From: Gaiella sp051003695
GTDB lineage: Bacteria; Actinomycetota; Thermoleophilia; Gaiellales; Gaiellaceae
DNA: 15,752 nucleotides
Reading direction: 5' to 3'
Assembly (NCBI GenBank): GCA_051003695.1
Contig: JBPCLB010000009.1
Span: 1 to 15,752, forward strand
This document shows, piece after piece, positions 6,239-13,260 of this stretch; position 1 is the stretch's first letter; every line of letters starts with the position of its first letter. The notes below the pieces were generated by a model. That model was not told where the DNA came from. It saw only the letters and a list, made by a program, of their open reading frames with translations, and did not search any database. The position numbers and the translations under genes are program-made.

Positions 6239-7102
6239 CTAGAACAGCGTCAACTCGGTCGGCGGCGGCTCGATCCCTCCGGTCGCCGGGATGCCCGCCT
6301 CGTCGAGGAGGCCGCGGAAGATCGAGCCGCTCCGTGGTGCGAAGTCGTCCCGGTTGTTGTTGAAGAGGGCGTAGACCTCGTCGGCCTGCTCGGCCAGCCG
6401 GCCGGCCGGGGCGACCCACTCGCCGAGCTCCTCGGCGGTGTACATCCAGTCGAACCGGTCGGCCGAGGTGCCGCCGCGGATGTTCCACGTCATCGCGTTG
6501 CGACCGTGGAAGCGGAGGTACGCGACAGCGTGGGTCGCCGCGGCGACGCGAGGCGTCACGTTCGAGGCCCGCGTCAGCGGCGTGTCGACGGAGACGTACG
6601 CCAACCCGTGCCGTTCGAGAAACGCCAGCGTGTCGGCCTGCTCGTCCGGCTCCATCCAGGACCGGTGGCGGAACTCGATCAGCGGGACGAGCGGAGCGAG
6701 TCGCTCAGGGGCCCGGGCGAGCTCGGTCTTCGCCGCATCGCTCTTCACGAACCGCGGGTGGTACTGGAGCAGGATCGCGCGGAGCTTCCCGGAAAGCTCG
6801 AGGGGCTCGACCGAGGCGCGGAACAGCGCGAACGCCGCGTCGCTCGGCTCACCCTCGTGGCAGGTCATCGCCGCGCTCGCCTTGACGTGGAACGTGAACC
6901 CGTCGGGCGTGCGGCGCGCCCACCGCTCGGTCACAGCTGGGTCGGGGAGCGCGTAGAAGGGCGAGTCGACCTCGACCGTGTCGAAGCGCTCGGCGTAGTA
7001 CCGAAGTCGTTTCTCCGCCGTCGAGACGCCGCGTGGATACCACGTGCGCAGCAGCCCGTCGTCGGCCCAGGAGCACGTGCCGATCCGAACCGTCGCCGTC
7101 AT
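6239..7102 (-). CDS. DUF72 (YecE-like) TIM-barrel protein
   Basis: The 287-residue protein is a clear DUF72 member. It opens RIGTCSW, followed by the family's conserved RYYAERFDTVEVDSPFY region, then FTFHVKAS, EFRHRSW (a hallmark), LAYVSVDTP, AYLRFHGRN and a C-terminal YALFNNN motif. The family folds as a TIM barrel and has conserved polar residues suggestive of an enzyme, but no reaction is established, so none is assigned. The start is ATG 7102, since the conserved domain begins five residues later; the open frame farther upstream (to 7225) crosses a palindromic repeat and is rejected. No TANNNT or strong Shine-Dalgarno precedes it. The palindrome at 7127-7154 separates it from the secreted-protein gene upstream. 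Confidence 0.92.
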   Translation of the reverse strand: MTATVRIGTCSWADDGLLRTWYPRGVSTAEKRLRYYAERFDTVEVDSPFYALPDPAVTERWARRTPDGFTFHVKASAAMTCHEGEPSDAAFALFRASVEPLELSGKLRAILLQYHPRFVKSDAAKTELARAPERLAPLVPLIEFRHRSWMEPDEQADTLAFLERHGLAYVSVDTPLTRASNVTPRVAAATHAVAYLRFHGRNAMTWNIRGGTSADRFDWMYTAEELGEWVAPAGRLAEQADEVYALFNNNRDDFAPRSGSIFRGLLDEAGIPATGGIEPPPTELTLF

Positions 7103-7126
7103 CCGTCGGAGCGCAGACTCGCACGT

Positions 7127-7154
7127 GGGGGTCAGGCACGAATGCCTGACCCCC
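7127..7154. repeat. Perfect palindrome, GTCAGGCAC family, copy 2
   Basis: GGGGGTCAGGCA and its reverse complement form a 12-bp perfect stem around CGAA. The core matches the palindrome at 1642-1665. It lies 10 bases past the stop of the secreted-protein gene (minus strand) and 24 bases before the DUF72 start, so it may also act as a terminator or mRNA-end stabiliser, as REP elements often do. No T-run follows on either strand. Confidence 0.78.
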
Positions 7155-7164
7155 GGTCTCTTCG

Positions 7165-8175
7165 CTAGCGAATGCGGATCGTGCGGGACTGTGCGCTGAA
7201 CCCGCTCACCGTCGGGTTGACGCACGGAAACCCGAGGGCGGAGAACTGTCCGCAGACGGTCGGCGAGTCACGGCCCGCCACGACGACCCGGGCCTGGAAC
7301 GACGTCGCCTTCGCTGCCTTCGGCACCGCGTAGGTGAAGGAGCCGTTCGCCGCCGCGACGACCGTCGCGATGCGCTTCGTCCCGGCGAGGATGCTCACGC
7401 GGGCCGCAATCCCGGCGCCTCCCTGGGTAACCCGACCCGTGAGACGCTTGACGCCCTTCACTTTCTTGCCGGTCAGCGAGAGGGCCCCGGGAGCGATCGC
7501 TGCCGGGGAGCCGACGACCGCCGCCGCGTTGGGCGTGCCGACCAGTGGGTTGTAGGGCACCCAGATACCGACCCAAGCGCCTTGCGTGACCGGGCCGAAC
7601 ACCCCGGTGAAGGTCATGTCGGCGCTGAGGAACTTGGCGCCGAAGGTCGCGCCGCCGCTTGCGACGGGCACGTCCGGCGGCGGCAGGCAGAACACCAGTT
7701 GCTGCGAGCCGAGCGCCGTTAAGGGGCTGGCCGTGGGGACGACGTAGGCAGGCAGGTTGAGCGTCTGGCCCGCCGCCTGGAGCACCAGCAGATACGTCGC
7801 CTGCGGCGCGACCGCGCCGACGCAAGCCGTCTGCGATGCCGCAGGGACTGCGCCGGGAGGAGCGACGACGATGTCGCCTGCGAGCGGCAACAGTGCGCCG
7901 CCGAGCGCGAGAGCGCTGACCTGTGCCTGCACGACGCCGACCTTCGTACCCGCCGCGGCGGTGGTGGTGACCGTCGTCCCGTTCGGGATCACGATCGCCG
8001 CGCGAGCGGTGGCGTCGTCTGCGACTGCCGCCGAGGCGACGATGCGGGTGACGCCGCCGGCGGCGTAGCTCACCGTCAGCTTGGGACTGGTGTACGCCGC
8101 CGCCGCGGTTCCGGCGAGAGCGAGCACAGCGAGCGCCGCCAGAGCGAGCGTCGCGGTGCGAATGCCTTTCGTCAT
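7165..8175 (-). CDS. Secreted protein of unknown function with Ig-like C-terminal module
   Basis: The 336-residue protein has a clean Sec signal peptide (KGIR basic start, Ala/Leu-rich core, cleavage probably after GTAAAA near residue 27). The body is rich in Ala, Val, Thr and Gly with predicted beta structure. Near residues 235-300 a stretch with GRVTQGGAGIAARVSIL and NGSFTYAVP resembles carboxypeptidase-regulatory-like or bacterial Ig-like beta sandwiches. Four cysteines are spread over the mature part, with the last two close to the C-terminus (TVCGQF and FPCVNP). I find no catalytic motif, LPXTG or C-terminal membrane anchor, so it is probably extracellular. A consensus AGGAGG 9 bases before ATG 8175 supports the start and shows a leadered transcript. 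It is the last of three exported-protein genes. Confidence 0.8.
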   Translation of the reverse strand: MTKGIRTATLALAALAVLALAGTAAAAYTSPKLTVSYAAGGVTRIVASAAVADDATARAAIVIPNGTTVTTTAAAGTKVGVVQAQVSALALGGALLPLAGDIVVAPPGAVPAASQTACVGAVAPQATYLLVLQAAGQTLNLPAYVVPTASPLTALGSQQLVFCLPPPDVPVASGGATFGAKFLSADMTFTGVFGPVTQGAWVGIWVPYNPLVGTPNAAAVVGSPAAIAPGALSLTGKKVKGVKRLTGRVTQGGAGIAARVSILAGTKRIATVVAAANGSFTYAVPKAAKATSFQARVVVAGRDSPTVCGQFSALGFPCVNPTVSGFSAQSRTIRIR

Positions 8176-8184
8176 GCGATGTGT

Positions 8185-8190
8185 CCTCCT
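8185..8190 (-). promoter_or_regulatory. Strong ribosome binding site of the secreted-protein gene
   Basis: AGGAGG on the minus strand lies 9 bases before ATG 8175. It stands out because most genes here lack any Shine-Dalgarno match; it suggests high translation and fixes the start. It lies in the 61-base gap after the binding-protein gene. Confidence 0.75.
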
Positions 8191-8236
8191 GATCGAGTGT
8201 CTCCCGTAGCGTGAGACGCCGGACGCCGGTGGAAGG

Positions 8237-9442
8237 TCAGCGGGCCGGGAGCAGCCCGCTCGCCTTCACCCACTGGCGGTTGTCGTAGCGGTAGAGGTAG
8301 ACGGTGTCGAGCGGAAACGCGTCGGTCCGCGAGGTCCGGAGCTTGATGCCGGGGAGCAGGAAGGGATTCGCCGTCGTGTCGACCGACCGAGCAGCCTTCA
8401 GCACACCCGCGCGCGTGAGGTTCCTGCCCGCCCGCTTCAGCGTGTCGACCATCGTCCAGGCGACCGTCATCCCGTACCAGTTGTAGACATCACTCGCGCG
8501 GGCCGACGGAGCATGCCGCCGCAGGATCGTACGGTAGAGCTTCACCGCGGGATCCTTCGCCCAGACAGGATCCTCCGGGTTCTTGACGAACGCGATCGAG
8601 CGCGCGCCCTTCGTCAACCCTGGTGCGTTGACGCGAGCGATGCCCATGATCGTGGGCTCGATCGAGACCGAGGCGATGTAGAGCTGCGGGCGCCAGCCGA
8701 GTTTCTGCGCGGCGACGACGGCCTGGATCATGAATTTCGGGGTCGCGAACAGGAGCAGCGTGTCGGCGCCGGAGCTCTTCAACCGAGCCACCTGGGAGAC
8801 GACATCGCTGCTCGTCAGCTCGTAGGGCTGCGAGGCGACGATCCGGGGCCCCTTCCCGGCGACCGCTCGCGAGAGGCCGCGGGTCATGTCCTTGCCCAAC
8901 TCGGTGTTCTCGTAGAGCACGGCGAGCCTCGCGGCGGGGGCGCGTTGCACGAGATCGCGACCGTAGACCGCTCCCTCGCCGCGGTAGCTCTGGACGAAAC
9001 CCACCGTCCAGGGGTAGCGAGCGGACCCCGTGCCGAGTGCCTCGGAGCCGTCTCCGGAGAAGAGCTGTGGCACCCGCTGCGCATTCAGATATTCCCGGAT
9101 CGCGAGGTTGTTGGCCGTCCCGATCGCATTGAAGATCGCGAGTACGCGATCCTGCTCCACGAGCTTGCGGGTGAGCTGCACGGTTTGCGCGGGGTTGTAC
9201 GCGTCGTCGTAGTAGCGATACTCGACGTTGCGTCCGTTGACTCCGCCGCTCGCGTTGACCCAGTCGAAGTACGCCTTCGCTCCCGGCCCGACCGACCCGA
9301 ACGCCGCCGCCTCGCCGGACAGCGGCACGGTGCCGCCGAGCAGGATCGTCGTCTGAGTGACGCCCGGCTCTGCCGTCGTCCGCCCGGTCGCGGCGGCGGT
9401 CGCGACGAGCGCGACGAGCGCGACGACGAGGGCTGGCCTCAT
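8237..9442 (-). CDS. Branched-chain-amino-acid-type ABC transporter solute-binding protein
   Basis: The 401-residue protein has a signal peptide (MRPALVVALVALVATAAA) and a type I periplasmic-binding fold of the LivJ/LivK and Peripla_BP_6 group. Motifs are ILLGGTVPLSGEAAAFG, AKAYFDWVNASGGVNGR, YYDDAYNPAQTVQLTRKLV and, in the second lobe, LLFATPKFMIQAVVAAQKLGW. No lipobox cysteine follows the signal, so it may not be a lipoprotein. It captures a small ligand outside the membrane; the ligand could be an amino acid, amide, carboxylate or aromatic acid. No permease or ATPase gene is in the window, so it is an orphan here. ATG 9442 overlaps the hydrolase stop as ATGA, implying coupled translation. 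Frames extending to 10072 lie in the hydrolase gene and are rejected. Confidence 0.93.
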   Translation of the reverse strand: MRPALVVALVALVATAAATGRTTAEPGVTQTTILLGGTVPLSGEAAAFGSVGPGAKAYFDWVNASGGVNGRNVEYRYYDDAYNPAQTVQLTRKLVEQDRVLAIFNAIGTANNLAIREYLNAQRVPQLFSGDGSEALGTGSARYPWTVGFVQSYRGEGAVYGRDLVQRAPAARLAVLYENTELGKDMTRGLSRAVAGKGPRIVASQPYELTSSDVVSQVARLKSSGADTLLLFATPKFMIQAVVAAQKLGWRPQLYIASVSIEPTIMGIARVNAPGLTKGARSIAFVKNPEDPVWAKDPAVKLYRTILRRHAPSARASDVYNWYGMTVAWTMVDTLKRAGRNLTRAGVLKAARSVDTTANPFLLPGIKLRTSRTDAFPLDTVYLYRYDNRQWVKASGLLPAR

Positions 9443-10860
9443 CGAGAGACGGGCGTCGCGAGCCCCGGCAGCCGGAGCGTGGCGTTCCCGATCGCGACGT
9501 TCGCCCCGGCCGGCTGCGGCAGGTCGAGGTACAGCAGGTTGGCCGGGTTCTGAGCGAGCGACGAGGAGGCCAGCGTCAGCGTCAGCTTGGAGCCCCTCGG
9601 GAGGAACGTCGCCTGGTCGGAGAGCGCGATCGAATACGTGCGCGTGCCGGGACGGGTTGGGACGCCGCCGCCGGCGATCACGATCTCCCTGCCGGTCGCC
9701 GTGCGAGCGCTCAGCACGACTACGAGTCGTGTCCAGCCACCTGCCGCGGTTGCGGTCACTCTGACGACGGGAGCGCCGAACACCTCGAAGGGAGTCTTGA
9801 GCGGTGTCGTGCCGCGCTGCACCTTGCCCGACGCGGAGATCGATGCCTTGCCGGGTAGCGCGACGGTCGACACGACGATCTTCGGCAGCGCGGCAAACCG
9901 CATGGGTTTGCCCCGCCATCGCTCGGGCGCGACCGCGACGGGCTTGGTGAGATCGAGACTCCCGGACGTCCCACGGAGGTAGCGGTCGAACCACTGCGCG
10001 CCCTCGGCGAGCATCGCGTTCGAATCGGCTGCGGGGAAGGTGGAGGGGGCATGCCCGTGGAGTCCGAACCACAGCCGCTTCGGGCCGGCGAGCGTTGCGT
10101 ACGCCCGTCTGGCCTGCTCGAGGCCGAACGCGAAATCACGGCGTCCCGGCATCAGGAAGACCGGTGTCTTGACACCCTTGAGCGCTCGAAGCGAGGAGCG
10201 TTGTGCCGCCCACGGGATGATCGGGCCGATCTGATTGGCGAACGCCGCATCGCGGATCGCGAATACGTCCGGCGCCACCCGCTGCGGGTCGAGCGAGGAG
10301 ATGAACCCGGCGACGACGCCGGTCTTCGCGAGATCCTGCGGGACGAGCGCAGTGCGCAGGTCCGTCCAGGTCTCGACCAGCTCGAGCGCGGCCCACGGGA
10401 CACCGGCGACGAGCGAGTTCAAGGCCGCCCCGCCGCCGTACGAGATCCCGAAACCGCCGATCTTCGTGTCGGCGACGTCGGGGCGGTCGCGCAACCAAGC
10501 GAACACGGCCTTCACGTCTGCCACCTCGTTCGGACCGTCGATCCCGATCAGGCCCTTCGACGCTCCGTGTCCACGCGCGTCGTAGGTGAGCACCGCGTAC
10601 CGGTCTCCAAGGCGCATCGTCTGGGCGACGGTGTTCATCGAAGCGCGGGTACCGCCGAGCCCGTGCATCAGGATCACCGCAGGCCAGCCACCCGCAGGCG
10701 GGGTGCCACTCGGCACGGTGAACGTCGCCGCGAGCTCGGTGCCGTCGCCCGACACGATCGTCAGCTCCTGGCTTCCTCTCGCCGTTGCCTGACCTGCGCC
10801 GAGACACGCGAAGGTGGCCATCGCGCAAGCGAGCACGAAACCTCTGCGGATCGTCGTCAC
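9439..10860 (-). CDS. Secreted alpha/beta hydrolase (S15/CocE-like) with C-terminal beta-sandwich
   Basis: The 473-residue protein begins with a signal peptide (basic TTIRRG, then an apolar stretch ending GAGQATARG). The alpha/beta hydrolase domain carries the oxyanion motif MHGLGG (65-70), YDARGHGAS (93-101), the nucleophile elbow GISYGG with Ser140, Asp242 in GRRDFAF and His270 in HGHAPST, a complete triad. From about residue 300 the chain turns beta-rich (SASGKVQRGTTPL, later LPRGSKLTLTLASSSL), like the jelly-roll module of X-Pro dipeptidyl-peptidase/CocE proteins. It should cleave an ester or amide outside the cell; the substrate is unknown. Start GTG 10860 is chosen because it gives the full signal peptide and TAGATT lies 8 bases upstream. 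It overlaps the binding-protein gene by ATGA. Confidence 0.88.
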   Translation of the reverse strand: MTTIRRGFVLACAMATFACLGAGQATARGSQELTIVSGDGTELAATFTVPSGTPPAGGWPAVILMHGLGGTRASMNTVAQTMRLGDRYAVLTYDARGHGASKGLIGIDGPNEVADVKAVFAWLRDRPDVADTKIGGFGISYGGGAALNSLVAGVPWAALELVETWTDLRTALVPQDLAKTGVVAGFISSLDPQRVAPDVFAIRDAAFANQIGPIIPWAAQRSSLRALKGVKTPVFLMPGRRDFAFGLEQARRAYATLAGPKRLWFGLHGHAPSTFPAADSNAMLAEGAQWFDRYLRGTSGSLDLTKPVAVAPERWRGKPMRFAALPKIVVSTVALPGKASISASGKVQRGTTPLKTPFEVFGAPVVRVTATAAGGWTRLVVVLSARTATGREIVIAGGGVPTRPGTRTYSIALSDQATFLPRGSKLTLTLASSSLAQNPANLLYLDLPQPAGANVAIGNATLRLPGLATPVSR

Positions 10861-10868
10861 GGCGGGGC

Positions 10869-10874
10869 AATCTA
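10869..10874 (-). promoter_or_regulatory. -10 box of the secreted hydrolase operon (leaderless type)
   Basis: On the minus strand TAGATT is followed by 8 bases and GTG 10860. It is 30 bases from the oppositely directed TACACT at 10905-10910, making a compact divergent promoter pair. Confidence 0.55.
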
Positions 10875-10904
10875 CCGGCGACGTCCGGCAACTGGGTCGC
10901 GGCG

Positions 10905-10910
10905 TACACT
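10905..10910 (+). promoter_or_regulatory. -10 box of the murI leader transcript
   Basis: TACACT is followed by 8 bases (cacgcccg) and an ATG at 10919. If it is used as elsewhere in the window, transcription starts near 10918 and leaves about 150 bases before the murI GTG at 11072. Confidence 0.5.
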
Positions 10911-10920
10911 CACGCCCGAT

Positions 10921-10940
10921 GCCGCTCGCTGCCGCTCGCT
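10921..10940 (+). repeat. Tandem direct repeat, 2 x 10 bases
   Basis: gccgctcgct occurs twice in a row directly after the leader ATG. Two copies only; it could be a binding site or a recent slippage duplication. Confidence 0.5.
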
Positions 10941-10945
10941 TTCGT

Positions 10946-10966
10946 GGGGGAAACCATGTTTCCCCC
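10946..10966. repeat. Perfect palindrome in the murI leader
   Basis: GGGGGAAAC and GTTTCCCCC flank CAT in a 9-bp perfect inverted repeat. As RNA this is a very stable hairpin about 30 bases into the leader. The loop CAT followed by G gives an ATG (10956-10958) that opens a 39-codon frame reaching the murI start. It may be an operator, an RNA regulatory hairpin, or a dispersed palindromic repeat. Confidence 0.7.
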
Positions 10967-11075
10967 GCAGGCCCCCTTCTTCACGGTTCTCGGGCACGGC
11001 AATGACGAGCCCTCTCGGCCGAGTGAATCGGCCTTCGGGCGCGACGATGTCCGAGATCGGCGGAAAACCTTGTGA
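10956..11075 (+). other. Possible 39-codon upstream ORF coupled to murI
   Basis: The frame from ATG 10956 (MFPPQAPFFTVLGHG...) ends at TGA 11073-11075, which overlaps the murI GTG (11072) as GTGA. The overlap is the same one used between true genes in this window. The start ATG lies in the loop of the palindrome, so its access would depend on folding. GC-rich third positions are moderate. I do not recognise the peptide. The open frame also continues upstream to 10785 without support. Confidence 0.35.
11017..11033 (+). promoter_or_regulatory. Second hairpin in the murI leader
   Basis: GGCCGA and TCGGCC flank GTGAA, a 6-bp GC-rich stem with a 5-base loop, 38 bases before murI. Together with the first hairpin it gives the leader two local structures. 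There is no T-run, so an intrinsic terminator is not indicated. Confidence 0.35.
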
Positions 11076-11893
11076 GTGACAAGCCGATCGGAATATTCGA
11101 CTCGGGCGTGGGGGGGCTGACTGTGCTCCACGAGGTGCTCGTCACGCTGCCTCACGAGGACGTTGTCTATCTAGGAGACAACGCACGGCTTCCGTACGGG
11201 CCGCGGCCGCTGCCGGAGATCCGGCGATTTGCGCTCGAGATAGGCTCCTTCCTCGAGCGGGAAGGCGTGAAGCTGCTCGTGGTCGCCTGCAACTCCGCCA
11301 CCGCGGCGGCGCTCCCCGAGCTCCAACGTGCGCTCGAGGTGCCCGTTGTCGGGGTGCTGCGACCCGAGGCGCACGCGGCGGCCCTCGCGACGCGGAACCG
11401 GCGCGTGGGCTTGCTCGCGACCGAGGCGACCGTGGCAAGCGGACGCTACGAGACACTCGTGCGCGAGGTCGACGCGGGGGTCGAGGTCGTCTCGGTCGCC
11501 TGTCCGGCACTCGTGCCGTTGATCGAGGGCGACGATCCCTTCGGTGAGCTGACCACGATCGCGGTTCGAGCGGTCGCCGAGCCGCTGAAGCGTGCCGGGG
11601 TCGACACGGTGATTCTCGGCTGCACGCACTACCCGATCCTGCGCCCGATCTTCCAGCGAGTCTTCGGCCGGGGTGTGACGCTCGTCTTCTCCGCCGAGGA
11701 GACCGCGAGCGAGGTTGCCGAGACGCTGTCCCGAAAGCGCCTCGGGCGCAGCGAAGGACGGGAGGGCGACTACCGCTTCCTCACGACCGGCGACCCGGCC
11801 GCCTTCCAGGCGATGGGCCGACGCTTCCTCCAGCTTCCCGTCGGCGACGTCGAGCACGTCGCGGTGGCCGACCTCGAGCGGGTTGCTGCGTGA
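11072..11893 (+). CDS. murI: Glutamate racemase
   Basis: The 273-residue cytoplasmic enzyme converts L-glutamate to D-glutamate for peptidoglycan synthesis without a cofactor. GIFDSGVGG (7-15) holds the substrate-contact Asp10 and Ser11, VVACNSATA carries catalytic Cys73 and LGCTHYP carries catalytic Cys184, with His186 next to it. YLGDNARLPYG (33-43) is also characteristic. The start GTG 11072 gives the usual N-terminus just before the FDSGVGG motif and overlaps the stop of a possible upstream ORF as GTGA. There is no Shine-Dalgarno match. It leads a murI-rph-rdgB cluster. In Mycobacterium an MBL-fold gene (Rv1339) lies between murI and rphA; here that gene is absent and only 31 bases separate the two. 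Confidence 0.96.
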   Translation: MSDKPIGIFDSGVGGLTVLHEVLVTLPHEDVVYLGDNARLPYGPRPLPEIRRFALEIGSFLEREGVKLLVVACNSATAAALPELQRALEVPVVGVLRPEAHAAALATRNRRVGLLATEATVASGRYETLVREVDAGVEVVSVACPALVPLIEGDDPFGELTTIAVRAVAEPLKRAGVDTVILGCTHYPILRPIFQRVFGRGVTLVFSAEETASEVAETLSRKRLGRSEGREGDYRFLTTGDPAAFQAMGRRFLQLPVGDVEHVAVADLERVAA

Positions 11894-11928
11894 AGGTCGT
11901 CACGTTCCAAGGGCGGCGCGGGGCGTGA
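11890..11928 (+). other. Possible 12-codon bridging ORF between murI and rph
   Basis: GTG 11890 overlaps the murI TGA as GTGA and opens a frame for MKVVTFQGRRGA, whose TGA (11926-11928) overlaps the rph GTG (11925) in the same way. A ribosome could pass from murI to rph by two successive reinitiations. It is too short to judge coding content; it may be a spacer translated only for coupling, or chance. Confidence 0.3.
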
Positions 11929-12641
11929 CGAGGCACGACGGGCGGAGGCCGGATGAGCTGCGTGCGCTCGACATCCAGCCGGACTTCCTCGAGCAACCGC
12001 ACGGCTCCGTGCTCTACGCGCAGGGGCGCACGGTCGTGCTCTGCACCGCGACGGTCGAGCAGGAGGTGCCGCGCTGGCTGCGTGGGAAGGGGAAGGGCTG
12101 GATGACGGCGGAGTACGCCATGCTTCCCGCATCCACCGGCGAGCGCATGCAGCGCGGCGTCACCCGCGGCCGGCCGGACGGGCGCACCGTCGAGATTCAG
12201 CGGTTGATCGGTCGCGCGCTGCGTGCGATCTGCGACTTCAAGGCACTGGGGGAGCGAACGCTGTGGCTCGACTGCGACGTCCTCCAGGCCGACGGCGGCA
12301 CGCGGTGTGCGTCGATCACCGGCGCCTACATCGCCGCGTACCGGGCGCTCGACCGTTTGGGGCTCTCCAAGGCGCTGGCAGGCTCGATCGCCGCCGTCTC
12401 GGTCGGTGTGGTCGGCGGGGAGCCAGTGCTCGACCTCGACTACGTCGAGGACTCGGGCGCCGACACCGACATGAACGTCGTGATGACCGCCGACGGGCGG
12501 CTCGTCGAGGTGCAGGCGACCGCAGAGCAGGAACCGTTCGGGCGTGAGCTGCTCGACCGGCTGCTCGACCTCGCGGCCGGTGGGATCGGCGAGCTCTCCG
12601 CTGCCCAGCGCGAGGCCTGCGAGGCGCCGAGTCTCCTGTGA
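11925..12641 (+). CDS. rph: Ribonuclease PH
   Basis: The 238-residue protein is a phosphorolytic 3'-5' exoribonuclease that trims tRNA 3' ends, using phosphate and releasing nucleoside diphosphates. It opens TRHDGRRPDELR, as nearly all RNase PH proteins do. HGSVLYAQGRTVVLCTATVE forms the first part of the RNase PH fold, then WMTAEYAMLPAST with the family-specific loop, and GRTVEIQRLIGRALRA carries the phosphate-binding arginine. LDCDVLQADGGTRCASITGA completes the active site. Length matches the family. GTG 11925 is the only start consistent with the conserved N-terminus; frames starting farther upstream run through murI. Its stop overlaps the rdgB start as GTGA, so the three genes form an operon. 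Confidence 0.96.
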   Translation: MTRHDGRRPDELRALDIQPDFLEQPHGSVLYAQGRTVVLCTATVEQEVPRWLRGKGKGWMTAEYAMLPASTGERMQRGVTRGRPDGRTVEIQRLIGRALRAICDFKALGERTLWLDCDVLQADGGTRCASITGAYIAAYRALDRLGLSKALAGSIAAVSVGVVGGEPVLDLDYVEDSGADTDMNVVMTADGRLVEVQATAEQEPFGRELLDRLLDLAAGGIGELSAAQREACEAPSLL

Positions 12642-13201
12642 TCGCGGTAAGGGTCGTCGTCGCGACCGCGAACGCCCACAAGCTCGACGAGCTGCGACAG
12701 CTCCTGCCCGGCATCGAGCTCACCGGCCTCGACGGCGCGGAGCGGCCGCGGGAGGACGGGGGCACATACGAGGCCAACGCCAGGATCAAGGCGCGGTGGG
12801 CGCGAGGGCACGCACCGAAAGCGGCGTGGGCACTGGGCGAGGACTCGGGTCTCGAAGCGCATGGGCTCGGCGGCCGGCCGGGCGTCCACTCGGCCCGTTG
12901 GGCGGACGACGGGGTCGCATGCCTGCTCTCGGCGCTGGAGGGGGTCGTCGACCGTGGCGCCCGGTACAGATGCACGATCGTCGCGATCGCCCCCGACGGC
13001 CGGGAGGCGGTGGCCGAAGGGACGCTCGACGGCCGGATCGAGGGGCCGCCACGAGGCGATGGCGGGTTCGGGTACGACCCCGTGTTCGTTCCGAGCGGTG
13101 AGGTTCGCACCGTTGCAGAGCTCGGCGATCAGTGGAAGCGCGAGCATTCCCATCGGGCCCGGGCGGCGGGCGCGATCGCGGCGCTCCTGCACGATTCATG
13201 A
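12638..13201 (+). CDS. rdgB: XTP/dITP diphosphatase (RdgB/HAM1 family)
   Basis: The 187-residue enzyme hydrolyses non-canonical purine triphosphates (ITP, dITP, XTP) to monophosphates and keeps them out of DNA and RNA. VVVATANAHKLDEL (6-19) is the N-terminal nucleotide-binding loop (T-x-N-x-x-K), EDSGLEA includes catalytic Asp69, FGYDPVF (about 144-150) and the C-terminal HSHRARA with its SHR element complete the family pattern. GTG 12638 overlaps the rph stop as GTGA; translation is probably coupled. Bacterial rph and rdgB are often adjacent. The stop at 13201 faces the YihY gene across 59 bases. There are no unusual substitutions apart from an RPGVHSARWA loop of usual type. Confidence 0.95.
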   Translation: MIAVRVVVATANAHKLDELRQLLPGIELTGLDGAERPREDGGTYEANARIKARWARGHAPKAAWALGEDSGLEAHGLGGRPGVHSARWADDGVACLLSALEGVVDRGARYRCTIVAIAPDGREAVAEGTLDGRIEGPPRGDGGFGYDPVFVPSGEVRTVAELGDQWKREHSHRARAAGAIAALLHDS

Positions 13202-13203
13202 CG

Positions 13204-13227
13204 TGTGCTCCGCGCCAGCGGAACACA
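13204..13227. terminator. Possible bidirectional terminator hairpin
   Basis: TGTGCTCCGC and GCGGAACACA flank GCCA and pair over 10 bases with one C-A mismatch. It lies 2 bases after the rdgB stop and 33 bases after the convergent YihY stop. There is no T-run, so it is a candidate only; a second GC-rich stem follows near 13244. The gap 13202-13260 holds nothing else. Confidence 0.4.
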
Positions 13228-13260
13228 TGCGCAACGAGGCGGGCCGGACACGGCCGGCGC

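Larger units (their letters stand above)
10919..11005 (+). other. Possible leaderless 28-codon leader ORF
   Basis: ATG 10919 opens a 28-codon frame (MPLAAARFRGG at its start) ending at TGA 11005. The ATG sits at the leaderless distance from TACACT. The codons are not strongly GC-biased at third positions, so it may be regulatory or chance rather than a functional peptide. It crosses the 10946-10966 palindrome. Confidence 0.3.

Noticed and set aside
10785..10955. Upstream extension of the 39-codon leader frame into the hydrolase gene
   Set aside because: That part lies antisense to the signal-peptide region and upstream of the likely transcription start.
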